Assembly (NCBI GenBank): GCA_005884665.1
Contig: VBAT01000025.1
Span: forward strand, 26,407 to 60,283
From: Bacteroidota bacterium
GTDB lineage: Bacteria; Bacteroidota; Bacteroidia; Chitinophagales; Chitinophagaceae
Direction: 5' to 3'
DNA: 33,877 nucleotides
Shown: positions 9,342 to 17,510 of the stretch, one piece after another
Layout of the letters: every line of letters starts with the position of its first letter
Position numbering within the stretch: position 1 is the stretch's first letter
Program-made: the position numbers and the translations under genes
Notes under the pieces: model-generated
The model's input: only the letters and a program-made list of their open reading frames with translations
What the model was told of the DNA's origin: nothing
The model's database searches: none

Positions 9342-11315
9342 TTACTTTTTTAACTTGGTTAAGATAATTACATTTCCGCCATCAGCAGCCAATACCAGTT
9401 CCCTGGAAAATCGATTATTGACAATCTCGACCCGCTTTGTTAGATGGTTAGCGTCGTGATCTGAATCCGGGGCATCATTGAACATCTCCATCCTGTATTG
9501 ACCGGAAGGTAGAAAATGTAAATCAAGTTTTATTTTTCTTGCCTCGTGATTGTTGATCGTGCCAATAAACCATGTATCAGCTTTCCTACGTGCTATTGCA
9601 ACATATTTATCCAGTTCAGCAGCAGGCACCCGGGTTTCATCCCAGGTCCCAGGGATTTTTTTTATTACTTCAAATCCTGGCTGATTGATATAAGCGTCGG
9701 GATAGTCGGCAACCATTGGCAAATAATTTTCCAGGACAATATACATTGCAAGCATATGGCAACGGGTTCCCATCACGAATGGGCGAGAATTTTGAACCAC
9801 AAATTTATTCCTGGGTAAGGCCCGGAATCCGCCAAGGTGATAATCGGTAGAACCGGCAAGCATTCGTGTGAATACAATATTCAGGTCAGCATCCGGAGTA
9901 ATGATCGTGTCCCATTTATCATATTCATAGTTCATTGCACCTTCGCGTGTAAATTCATTGGGATAAGTACGGTGAAGACCGGTTGGTTTATAAGCGCCAT
10001 GAAATTGTATATGCAAATGATGTTTGGCTGCTTTTTGAAGGATCTCTGTCTGGATATTTACCATCTCCTGGTCATCCCGGTCCATAAAATCCACCATCAT
10101 ACCACTTAATCCCCATTCTTCAAACAACGCAAATGCTGTATCCAGTTTTGGATATAAAGCCTTCCAATGTGTCCATACCCGGATACCAACTCCTTTTTTC
10201 TTGCCATAATCACAGACCTGTTTCATATCCAACCCGGGTACAGGTTTTGTTATGTCGACGTTTGGCCCTGGCTGGTAACCTTCGCCATCATTAGTGTACC
10301 ATTCATGTCCGCCATATTCTACTATGGAATGATATTTAATATTATTGGCAGCACAGAAATCTATATAATATTTATTGGTCTCAAAATTATTTCCTCCTTT
10401 TATGCTATCTGGGATGATGGTTCCATTCCACCAGGGAAAAGTTGTTGTTCCCGGTCTTAGCCAGCTTAGATCTTTGATAGCCGAAGGTGCATTCAGGCTG
10501 CTGATGATATTCGATTCAATCAGTGCGCCCAGTCTATCACTGATCAACAATACCCGCCAGGGACTACTATGAGGAAGTGAAACATTTACTTTTATCTTTT
10601 GCTGACCAGGCAACGGTGAAAGCTGGCTATAAATGACGCCCTTGTGTTTCACCAGGTACATGCCTGCATAATCCAACAATGCCGCTTCGGTGATCGCCAT
10701 ATAAGTTTTACCAGGAAACCGGAACAGGGCAGGCATATCCATCAAAGTATCCTCGCTGATCTCACTCAGAGGCATAGTTGTATACAATCCTTCATGTGAA
10801 CTGGTAAAATTGGGAAGCCACAAGGCTTTTACAACCGGGTTTGTTGTAAAACGGAATTGCGTATGCTCTTCTGTGATGGCAAAAGCTGATATCCCTTCCT
10901 GTTTGGGAAACGAATAACGAAAAGCGATACCGTCATTGAAAACCCTCACTTCAATATCTATCTTTAAATCCGGGCTAAGATCATCTTCCAGGGAGATAAG
11001 CACCTGGCGATAATTGTTTATCACATTGCCGGCTTTGCCGACAACCAATTTGTAGGTCTCCCTCACCTCCTTAACCGCAGTTGACCGGCTTATCGATGCC
11101 TGCCTGAACATTCCGATTCCTTCGATCTGAATATTCAGTGACGATCTATCGATCAGCAGGTTTTTTTTATGGGATACGGAATAGATTGGAATGCCTGCAT
11201 TGATCGACAAGCCGAAAACAATATGGCCGTCGGGTGATGAAACCCGGACTTCTTTCTGGGCAAAGAGAGTAAGATGTAAAGAAAAAAAACCCGCTATTAG
11301 AAGAAGTCTTTTCAT
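9342..11315 (-). CDS. GH97 family glycoside hydrolase, retaining-type (second copy)
   Basis: The 657-residue product has a signal peptide (residues 1-19, ending TLFAQ), an N-terminal beta-sandwich that opens with the typical SSPDGHIVFGL, a (beta/alpha)8 barrel and a C-terminal beta domain. The barrel carries MMVDFMDRDDQ with Asp409 at the place of the Asp nucleophile of retaining GH97 enzymes; Glu458 (TREGA) and Glu464 are acid/base candidates. The segment HIQFHGAYKPTGLHRTYPN matches the family. It differs clearly from the GH97 at 3115-5112, so the two are old paralogs or have different specificities. The retaining group includes alpha-galactosidases; the substrate here is not determined. It starts 6 bp after the SGNH gene and lies 10 bp before bglX. 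Confidence 0.92.
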   Translation of the reverse strand: MKRLLLIAGFFSLHLTLFAQKEVRVSSPDGHIVFGLSINAGIPIYSVSHKKNLLIDRSSLNIQIEGIGMFRQASISRSTAVKEVRETYKLVVGKAGNVINNYRQVLISLEDDLSPDLKIDIEVRVFNDGIAFRYSFPKQEGISAFAITEEHTQFRFTTNPVVKALWLPNFTSSHEGLYTTMPLSEISEDTLMDMPALFRFPGKTYMAITEAALLDYAGMYLVKHKGVIYSQLSPLPGQQKIKVNVSLPHSSPWRVLLISDRLGALIESNIISSLNAPSAIKDLSWLRPGTTTFPWWNGTIIPDSIKGGNNFETNKYYIDFCAANNIKYHSIVEYGGHEWYTNDGEGYQPGPNVDITKPVPGLDMKQVCDYGKKKGVGIRVWTHWKALYPKLDTAFALFEEWGLSGMMVDFMDRDDQEMVNIQTEILQKAAKHHLHIQFHGAYKPTGLHRTYPNEFTREGAMNYEYDKWDTIITPDADLNIVFTRMLAGSTDYHLGGFRALPRNKFVVQNSRPFVMGTRCHMLAMYIVLENYLPMVADYPDAYINQPGFEVIKKIPGTWDETRVPAAELDKYVAIARRKADTWFIGTINNHEARKIKLDLHFLPSGQYRMEMFNDAPDSDHDANHLTKRVEIVNNRFSRELVLAADGGNVIILTKLKK

Positions 11316-11321
11316 CTGCTT

Positions 11322-12017
11322 TCACTTTTTCAGGTATGGTTCAATTGCCCTTTTCCAGATAGTATAGCCTTTCTTGTTCATATGAAGGTTGTCTTCACCA
11401 AAAAGTTCGGCTATGGGTTTACCTTCATCGTCGATCATATCTTTATACACATCTATAAAGGCCGTTTGTTTTTTTGTTTTGAGATAATTCCGGATGAGTT
11501 TATTCCCTTCACGCATTTTAGGCATTAGCAGCTGGCGACTGGGGCTTGGTTTCATGGATATGTAGGCGATGGGAACGTTTGGAAATTTATTCCTGATGAG
11601 GTTAAAAAAGTAAACGAAGCGGTTAAACACCATCTTTGGCGTTATAGCATCGGAAGAAGCGAGATCATTCTCGCCGCAATAGATAATGATCTGTTTCGGT
11701 TTATAAGGAAACACCACATCCTTCACATAACGGACCTGGTCTTGCAGGGTGGAACCCCCGAAACCGCGATTGATGATCGGGTAAGCTGGGAAATAATCCT
11801 GGACATCTTTCCAGTTCGTGAACGAAGAGCTGCCGACAAAAAGGATCTTGTTTGTCCCGGGGAAATGAGCACTGTCCTGCTTTTTGAAATTCTGGATATC
11901 ATTCCAAAATGCAGGCCGGTCCTGGGCGCCGGCAATAACCGGGCTCAACAGGAATAATAGCATGGCCATGGAGAATGTTCTCCATTTCGATGGTAACGAA
12001 AGCAATATATTCATCAT
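11322..12017 (-). CDS. SGNH/GDSL-type esterase, secreted
   Basis: The 231-residue product has a signal peptide (cleavage near VIAGAQ, residue 31). SGNH blocks follow in order: block I LFVGSSSFTNW with Ser64 as the likely nucleophile, block II NRGFGGST, block III YCGENDL with Asn117, and block V with Asp209 and His212 (EDNLHMN). These proteins are esterases or acetylesterases; a role in removing acyl groups from glycans is inferred from the glycosidase neighbours. Its ATG overlaps the stop codon of the GH43-like gene (ATGA at 12014-12017), which suggests translational coupling. The following GH97 gene starts 6 bp downstream. Confidence 0.9.
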   Translation of the reverse strand: MMNILLSLPSKWRTFSMAMLLFLLSPVIAGAQDRPAFWNDIQNFKKQDSAHFPGTNKILFVGSSSFTNWKDVQDYFPAYPIINRGFGGSTLQDQVRYVKDVVFPYKPKQIIIYCGENDLASSDAITPKMVFNRFVYFFNLIRNKFPNVPIAYISMKPSPSRQLLMPKMREGNKLIRNYLKTKKQTAFIDVYKDMIDDEGKPIAELFGEDNLHMNKKGYTIWKRAIEPYLKK

Positions 12018-13873
12018 TCTACTTTTATAGTTTCAGATCTTTTTGAAACACCATTCTCATTGATGGCTTCGATCGAAAAATAATAGGTCTTCAGCTTATC
12101 CATTCCTTTGAACCAATATTCATTGTTCTGGAGCACCATGATACAGTTGTACAATTTATCCGGCGCTGTTCCATAATAAATATTGTAGGCAAATGCATTA
12201 TTTACAGGACCCCATTTTATCCAGCCATTACGCTTATCCTTTTCTGTGCGCAATACAAAAAACGTCTTTACGTCTCCGGGCTTCTCACCATTGCCATTTC
12301 CAAACACCCTCAGACCGCTGATCGCAAATTTGCCGGTGGGCATATGAATATTTTCCAGCCTGATAAATCTTGCCTGAACTGGTTTTTCCAATTCAACATA
12401 TTCATGCGGCACATCGGTTTTGTTGCTGCTCTTATCTACCAGCACTGTCCATTTTTTAGCATCATTTGAATAGGATAGAACATACTGGTGGTACTGATCA
12501 TTGATCTTTCCGAAACGGTTGCTGTCCACATCCTGGTCGGCATAGTTTATTTGTATGGCGTTTACTGTTGAAACATTACCTAAATCGGTTTGTATCCATT
12601 CACCCTTGTTTCCCGTAACTGCGCTCCAGTATGTTTTGATGTCTTCATCATTTGCATTGTTTGCATGATAACCTCCTAATGTCGAGGAAACAGAAATTGG
12701 TTTATTGTAATTAAGCAACATCCATCCCATGAAAGATCCTGCCCCCCCACCCCCCAAGGGGAAAGCCTCCCCAGACCCCTCCAAGGGAGGGGCTTTAGGA
12801 GAGTCGTTCAATTCGTTATCGCGTGATGATATAGTAGGGTTTTCCGAAATCCCCCCTTTGGGGGGTGGGGGGGCTTGGTTGGGAAGGCTATGTGGGTAAT
12901 CACCGAATGCGGTATTGCACCACATTACTCCATCCTTATCAAAACCCGCGGGCCAGATACCCAGTCTTCTTTCAAAATTATTTTTTACTGAAAGCATAAT
13001 TGTACTGATGTGCCAATAGTTCTTGTAATTATCCATAAATGTTGAGCCATGACCGGCACCTCTTGCAAATCCTCCCAGCTTCATGCTCAATGGATCGGAT
13101 TGTGGGGTGAACGGCCCCAATGGACCATCCCCAACAACTACTCCGTCTGCATAGCCACTGAACTCAGTTCCCGGCGCACCATACTGTAAATAATATTTCC
13201 CATTATGTTTTGTCATCCATGCACCTTCAATAAAAGGGTCAAGGAAAGTGTTATCCATATGCTCCCCGAAACGCTGCCAACCATACCGCCAGTCTTCCAG
13301 GAGATACATTTCGCTTCTTGTTGTTTTCGGTTGCATGGTCTTCCTGTCCAGTTCTACTCCATAAAGAGGGTAACGATTGCTGCTTCCGTTGTACATATAC
13401 AATTTGCCATCATCATCAGTAAAGAAAGCAGGATCCCAGCCGCCAATGGCAAACGAGTCCACCAATGGTTTCCATTCATTGCCTTTCGGATTCGTGCTCA
13501 TCCAGATAGTAAACCGGCTCGTATAGGTTGATCCAAAAACAATCATAGTGTCCCCGATTACTCCGACTGCAGGGGCGCATAACTCATCATAGGTCCCCGT
13601 ATTCCAGGGGCGCAAAAATCTTTTTGAAATAAAATGCCAGTTGAGCATATCGCTGCTCCACCAATAGCCCCACTGGTTGGTTGAGAACAGGTAATAATCG
13701 TTCTTATAATTGACGATCACCGGGTCAGCTGTAGCACGATGTCGTCCCCACTCCGTAAAATTGGGAATAGGCGAATATCCATAATCAATATTGATAGGAT
13801 TACAGTAGGTCCTCTGTTGCGATAAGCCCTGTACGCTGATCACTAATAAACAAATACCAATTAATGTTCTCAT
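12014..13873 (-). CDS. GH43-like hydrolase with discoidin and Fn3-like domains
   Basis: I chose the ATG at 13871-13873 (619 residues); the longer reading starts with TTG and puts seven extra residues before a good signal peptide (MRTLIGICLLVISVQGLSQ). Residues about 22-330 form a GH43-type five-bladed propeller with the three expected acids: Asp50 (ATADPVIV), Asp147 (GGWDPAFF) and Glu216 (DPFIEGAW). Residues about 385-530 look like an F5/8 type C (discoidin) domain (WIQTDLGN, QARFIRLENIHMP), and about 535-619 like Fn3. Residues 333-381 are a low-complexity linker encoded by an inserted repeat (12742-12873). GH43 enzymes usually act on arabino- or xylo-configured glycans; no subfamily was assigned. 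The stop overlaps the SGNH start. Confidence 0.85.
   Translation of the reverse strand: MRTLIGICLLVISVQGLSQQRTYCNPINIDYGYSPIPNFTEWGRHRATADPVIVNYKNDYYLFSTNQWGYWWSSDMLNWHFISKRFLRPWNTGTYDELCAPAVGVIGDTMIVFGSTYTSRFTIWMSTNPKGNEWKPLVDSFAIGGWDPAFFTDDDGKLYMYNGSSNRYPLYGVELDRKTMQPKTTRSEMYLLEDWRYGWQRFGEHMDNTFLDPFIEGAWMTKHNGKYYLQYGAPGTEFSGYADGVVVGDGPLGPFTPQSDPLSMKLGGFARGAGHGSTFMDNYKNYWHISTIMLSVKNNFERRLGIWPAGFDKDGVMWCNTAFGDYPHSLPNQAPPPPKGGISENPTISSRDNELNDSPKAPPLEGSGEAFPLGGGGAGSFMGWMLLNYNKPISVSSTLGGYHANNANDEDIKTYWSAVTGNKGEWIQTDLGNVSTVNAIQINYADQDVDSNRFGKINDQYHQYVLSYSNDAKKWTVLVDKSSNKTDVPHEYVELEKPVQARFIRLENIHMPTGKFAISGLRVFGNGNGEKPGDVKTFFVLRTEKDKRNGWIKWGPVNNAFAYNIYYGTAPDKLYNCIMVLQNNEYWFKGMDKLKTYYFSIEAINENGVSKRSETIKVE
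12742..12873. repeat. Palindromic repeat element inside the GH43-like gene
   Basis: Two arms, 12742-12761 (C-rich, CCCCACCCCCCAAGGGG) and 12851-12873 (CCCCTTTGGGGGGTGGGG), are inverted copies that differ mainly by one T. Between them lies a second palindrome, CCCCTCCAAGGGAGGGG, at 12776-12792. The composition is unlike the surrounding gene. The element keeps the reading frame open and encodes a Pro/Gly-rich linker between the propeller and the discoidin domain. Its build resembles the CTCC/GGAGG repeats at 20153 and 26623. Confidence 0.8.
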
Positions 13874-13895
13874 ATAAACCGTTAAACTTTTCAAC

Positions 13896-13933
13896 CATTA
13901 AACCTGCCTACCGGCAGGCAGGCCATTAAACCT
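13896..13933. repeat. Palindrome flanked by 11-bp direct repeats
   Basis: A 20-bp palindrome (CCTGCCTACCGGCAGGCAGG, 13903-13922) overlaps or abuts two copies of CCATTAAACCT, at 13895-13905 and 13923-13933. It lies between the subunit-3 gene and the GH43-like gene. The hairpin could attenuate transcription, but the repeated, flanked form suggests a REP-like element. Confidence 0.6.
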
Positions 13934-13935
13934 CT

Positions 13936-14499
13936 CTACACCCACGACGTCTCTCCCTCCTTATATTCAATACATCCTAAATATTTTCCCGGCACCGGTA
14001 CATAGCGCAATACCTGTGTAGCCCCCGGTTTGGATGTAAAGAATCCCAACAATGCCATTTGTTTCATTAAAGTAAAGTAATGTGGCGGTAGATCTTTTCC
14101 CGGTTTGATGTTATACGCTTTAGCCGCCGCATCAATACTCTTCAATAACTCCTGTCTTTGGGAAGGATTTATTTGCAAAAAATCTTTTTCATATTTCTGT
14201 TTAGCCGCTTCGTTTATGGCAGTTATTCCATCCTTCAGTGCCTTTAACTGCTTTTCATCATAGCAATCCAGCGAATAGCTGGCCATGAATTTCCCTGTTT
14301 TCGCATCTTTTGCCCCGGGAGTGTTTGTCCTCGGTAAGATCGTTTCAGCCACCTCGTCAAAAAAAGAAATATCCTTTTCTGAAAAACCGGCCGTGGCAGA
14401 TTTATCCTCATTCTTACAGCCCGCTAGAAACAACTCACTTCCTGCTACCGCGGCACCGGTAAGTAAGGCAATATGTTTTATCAGTTCCCTTCTGTTCAT
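13936..14499 (-). CDS. Gluconate 2-dehydrogenase subunit 3 family protein (Tat lipoprotein)
   Basis: The 187-residue product opens MNRRELIKHIALLTGAAVAG and then FLAGC, a twin-arginine signal joined to a lipobox (Cys28), so it is probably a Tat-exported lipoprotein. Residues about 40-180 match the gluconate_2-dh3 family (DISFFDEVAETILPRTNTPGA is the hallmark). In characterised three-subunit dehydrogenases (gluconate 2-dehydrogenase, glucoside 3-dehydrogenase) this small subunit partners the GMC flavoprotein and carries it across the membrane. The GMC gene sits 9 bp upstream and lacks a signal peptide of its own, which fits hitch-hiking export. No cytochrome c subunit is encoded nearby. Confidence 0.9.
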   Translation of the reverse strand: MNRRELIKHIALLTGAAVAGSELFLAGCKNEDKSATAGFSEKDISFFDEVAETILPRTNTPGAKDAKTGKFMASYSLDCYDEKQLKALKDGITAINEAAKQKYEKDFLQINPSQRQELLKSIDAAAKAYNIKPGKDLPPHYFTLMKQMALLGFFTSKPGATQVLRYVPVPGKYLGCIEYKEGETSWV

Positions 14500-14508
14500 A
14501 ATAAAGAA

Positions 14509-16236
14509 TTATAGGTTTCCTTTTTTTAATTCATTCACGGCATGGTCGACGGCCCTTGCCGTAAGCGACATATATAATATTGACGGACTTTGATTGCCTG
14601 TACTGGTCATGCAGGCGCCATCGGTCACAAAAACATTTTTGCAGTGATGCAGTTGGTTCCATTCATTTAACAAGGACGTCTTCGGGTCTTTACCCATTCT
14701 CACTCCTCCCATTTCATGGATATCCAGGCCAGGAGCCTGGTGATTATCATATTCATAAGTTATCGTAGCCCCGGCAGCTTCCAGCATAGCTTTGCCCTGT
14801 TCCAGAAAATCCTTCACCATTTTATCATCATTATCGTCATAATCCACAGATGTAACCAGCAGCGGAATTCCCCATTGATCAGTTTGATCCCTGCTCAATC
14901 TTACATGATTGGTTTCTTTGGGAATCGTTTCTCCCTGCAGGTACATATATGCGCCCCAGCCGCCCGGTTCGCTAATACCTTTTTTGAAGTCAGCTCCAAT
15001 GGCGGAACTCAAACCTCTTTCGCTCATTTTTTCTCGATATGCGCCGGAAAAAATGACATAGCCTCCGAGAAAATCAGTATCCTGCTTGTGTACATTCCGG
15101 AAATTCGGAATAATACATTCGGCCGGCTTGCTTACTTTATAATATTTGTCGCGGTATCCTTCGAAAGTTCCACCGCAACCAGTTCTATAATTATGATGAC
15201 AGATATATTTTCCCAGGACCCCGTTATCGTTACCAAGACCGTTAGGGAAACGTTTCGAAGTAGAATTTAGCAGGATCAGGTTACTGTTCAATGCCGATGC
15301 ATTCACAAATATGATATCGGCGAAATATTCAGTGGCCTTCTTTGTATTCGCGTCAATCACCCGTACACCGACCGCTTTCCCTTTCTGTTCGTCATAGATC
15401 ACCGAATGAACCACCGAAAAAGGCTGTACAGTTAGATTGCCGGTGGCTTTGGCCCAGGGCAACGTGGATGTAACTGAGCTAAAATATCCACCAAAAGGAC
15501 AACCTCTCATACAAAGATTCCGGTTGAGACAATAACGTCCCTGTTTTTTTTGAATTTCATTTGGATCAGTGACCTGGGCCCATCTTCCGGATGCATAATA
15601 TCTTTTGAATTTATCCCATATCACTTCTTTTAAATGCTGCTCCACGCAATTCAATTCATAACCTTCCAGGAATTCGCCATCGGGCATTGTTTCGATATTC
15701 TCCCTGATCCCGCACACTCCAATGAACTGTTCGACATGGCTGTACCACGGCGCAATGTCTTTGTAACGAATCGGCCAGTCTATTCCATACCCATCCCGTG
15801 CCGGCATTGCAAAATCCATATCACTCCATCTTGCACAGGCTCTTCCCCAGATCAATGACTTGCCTCCAACCTGGTAACCTCTTATCCAGTCAAATGGTTT
15901 TTCCTGTATGTATGGATGATCCTTGTCTTTTACAAAAAAATGCTGAGTGGTATCGTCGTACCCGGCGGCTTTTGATATTAATGGATTTTCATCCAGCATT
16001 TTTTTTGTTACGGCACCACGGTTTTTGAACTCCCAGGGAGCCTTGTTCATCGTAGGGTAATCCTTGATGTGCTCGATATTTCTACCACGTTCCAGCACAA
16101 GCGTCTTCAATCCTTTTTCACACAGTTCTTTGGCAGCCCAGCCACCGCTGATACCGCTGCCGATCACGATGGCCTGGTAGCTGTTGGCATCATTCCCCGA
16201 TGTATTAATATTTACATGCAAGCTGTCGTCAGGCAT
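14509..16236 (-). CDS. GMC family FAD-dependent oxidoreductase (sugar dehydrogenase large subunit)
   Basis: The start is the ATG at 16234-16236 (575 residues); the slightly longer reading begins with TTG. The N-terminus has the FAD-binding motif VIGSGISGG (Gly26 to Gly32) followed by the acidic strand LVLERG. Further on come GGKSLIWGRACARW and the Cys-rich NLCMRGCPFGG. The C-terminal HEMGGVRMG and FVTDGACMTSTGNQSPS carry the catalytic region typical of GMC enzymes. The family member paired with subunit 3 oxidises sugars: gluconate at C2, or glycosides at C3 in glucoside 3-dehydrogenases. The substrate here is unknown; the hydrolase-rich context favours a glycoside or aldose. DoxX lies 6 bp upstream and subunit 3 lies 9 bp downstream. 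Confidence 0.9.
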   Translation of the reverse strand: MPDDSLHVNINTSGNDANSYQAIVIGSGISGGWAAKELCEKGLKTLVLERGRNIEHIKDYPTMNKAPWEFKNRGAVTKKMLDENPLISKAAGYDDTTQHFFVKDKDHPYIQEKPFDWIRGYQVGGKSLIWGRACARWSDMDFAMPARDGYGIDWPIRYKDIAPWYSHVEQFIGVCGIRENIETMPDGEFLEGYELNCVEQHLKEVIWDKFKRYYASGRWAQVTDPNEIQKKQGRYCLNRNLCMRGCPFGGYFSSVTSTLPWAKATGNLTVQPFSVVHSVIYDEQKGKAVGVRVIDANTKKATEYFADIIFVNASALNSNLILLNSTSKRFPNGLGNDNGVLGKYICHHNYRTGCGGTFEGYRDKYYKVSKPAECIIPNFRNVHKQDTDFLGGYVIFSGAYREKMSERGLSSAIGADFKKGISEPGGWGAYMYLQGETIPKETNHVRLSRDQTDQWGIPLLVTSVDYDDNDDKMVKDFLEQGKAMLEAAGATITYEYDNHQAPGLDIHEMGGVRMGKDPKTSLLNEWNQLHHCKNVFVTDGACMTSTGNQSPSILYMSLTARAVDHAVNELKKGNL

Positions 16237-16242
16237 AACCAA

Positions 16243-16650
16243 TTATTTTTTAAAGATTAAATTATCTAAACTCAGTTTGCCTCCACCGACAAACAGAAAA
16301 ACTACTCCAAACAAAACGAACAAAAACGGGTGTTGCGCATCCATCCAGATTTCTCCATTGCCGAGAAAAAAACTGATGTAACCCAGGGTCCCGATCACCA
16401 GGAGCGCCGCTATCCGTGTAAACAAACCCAGCACAAGCAATATCCCTGATATAAATTCAGAAGCTTTACCTGCATAAACCATTGTTTTTCCCGATGAATT
16501 CTTAAACATATCCCATTCGAGATATTTGTTCATTGCCACCGTATCAAATACTTCCCTGCCATGGTAAATAAGAAAAGCGCCGATGAAGATCCTGACCAGG
16601 CCAAGCCCGAAATCCTGCACTAAAGGCTGTGACGATAAAAATCTATTCAT
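16243..16650 (-). CDS. DoxX family integral membrane protein
   Basis: The 135-residue product has four hydrophobic segments (about 14-31, 61-78, 81-97 and 107-124), the usual DoxX topology, including GLGLVRIFIGAFLIYHG and ISGILLVLGLFTRIAALL. DoxX proteins are small inner-membrane proteins; DoxD/DoxA relatives belong to a thiosulfate:quinone oxidoreductase. The gene lies between the metallo-hydrolase (9 bp) and the GMC dehydrogenase (6 bp). This raises the possibility that it links the dehydrogenase to the quinone pool. That role is inferred from position only. Confidence 0.9.
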   Translation of the reverse strand: MNRFLSSQPLVQDFGLGLVRIFIGAFLIYHGREVFDTVAMNKYLEWDMFKNSSGKTMVYAGKASEFISGILLVLGLFTRIAALLVIGTLGYISFFLGNGEIWMDAQHPFLFVLFGVVFLFVGGGKLSLDNLIFKK

Positions 16651-16659
16651 GGTAATTAA

Positions 16660-17508
16660 TTACTTCGTAAACAGCTCACCGCCCTTTAAAACTTTATACG
16701 GCTGGTTTATCTTTTCTGCCTCTGCGACAAAATCACTCACATCTGCCGTGTTGAATGTGAACATATCATAATGACAGGGTATCACGCATTTGGCCCCAAT
16801 AGCTTTTCCCAATTCAGCTGCTTCTTTAGTATTTAGGTTACCGGCCACTTTTCTGGCCGGATCATTACCATTGATAGGCAATATTGCTACATCTACTTCG
16901 AAAGGCTTTAACAGCCCGACCATTTCATCAAACCAAAGTGTATCTCCACTATGATATATCTTATTTTTTCCAAAAATGACCACATATCCCATAAAGCGGC
17001 AATTGCCATTTTCATCTCTTTCGATCTCATTATGCTTTGCGGGTATGCCGTGAAAGCTAAATTCATCGATGGTTACAGATCGTCGATCGTTCAAACCAAT
17101 GGGAAAGCCAATCGGACAATTCACTCTTTCGGCAACGAACTCCCGGTTAGCTGCAGGTATGATAAATTTTACATCGGGATTATTTTTTAAAACCGGGGCC
17201 AGGGTTTCCGCGTCAAGGTGATCCGTATGATTGTGACTGGAAGAAACGATGATGATATCTTTTAGCAAACCGGGATCGATCACCCGCTCACTCATCCGGG
17301 CATGTGGTTTATCGGTAGCTGCGTATTTTTTTGTAAGCGAATCAGAGAGGTAGGGATCGATCAATACCCTTTTCCCCTTCCATTGCAACAAAAAACCACT
17401 TTGTCCCAGCCACCACAAATGAAAATGCTTTTCGTCGCTGGCAAGATTATCCATTTCGCGTACCAGTTCCTGGTCTTTTTTTGTTGCTTTAATCAGTTCC
17501 ACTGTCAT
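16660..17508 (-). CDS. UlaG-like metallo-beta-lactamase-fold hydrolase
   Basis: The 282-residue product carries the metal motif HNHTDHLD (His92, His94, Asp96, His97) after the strand LWWLGQSGFLLQWKGKRVLI, a pattern typical of UlaG-type MBL hydrolases. Later metal ligands are likely in KIYHSGDT and in VIPCHYDMF. E. coli UlaG is an L-ascorbate-6-phosphate lactonase. By analogy this enzyme could open a sugar lactone, such as one made by the GMC dehydrogenase encoded 424 bp further on; this is inference. There is no signal peptide. It starts 2 bp after the NagB-like gene and lies 9 bp before DoxX, so it belongs to the same tight operon. Confidence 0.88.
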   Translation of the reverse strand: MTVELIKATKKDQELVREMDNLASDEKHFHLWWLGQSGFLLQWKGKRVLIDPYLSDSLTKKYAATDKPHARMSERVIDPGLLKDIIIVSSSHNHTDHLDAETLAPVLKNNPDVKFIIPAANREFVAERVNCPIGFPIGLNDRRSVTIDEFSFHGIPAKHNEIERDENGNCRFMGYVVIFGKNKIYHSGDTLWFDEMVGLLKPFEVDVAILPINGNDPARKVAGNLNTKEAAELGKAIGAKCVIPCHYDMFTFNTADVSDFVAEAEKINQPYKVLKGGELFTK

Positions 17509-17510
17509 TC

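Noticed and set aside
12742..12873. Frameshift or assembly error in the GH43-like gene
   Set aside because: The frame is unbroken across the homopolymer-rich region and the discoidin domain follows in frame, so an in-frame insertion is the simpler reading.
14716..15270. A 184-codon open frame on the plus strand
   Set aside because: It lies wholly antisense to the GMC gene, whose motifs are intact, and its translation shows no known domain.
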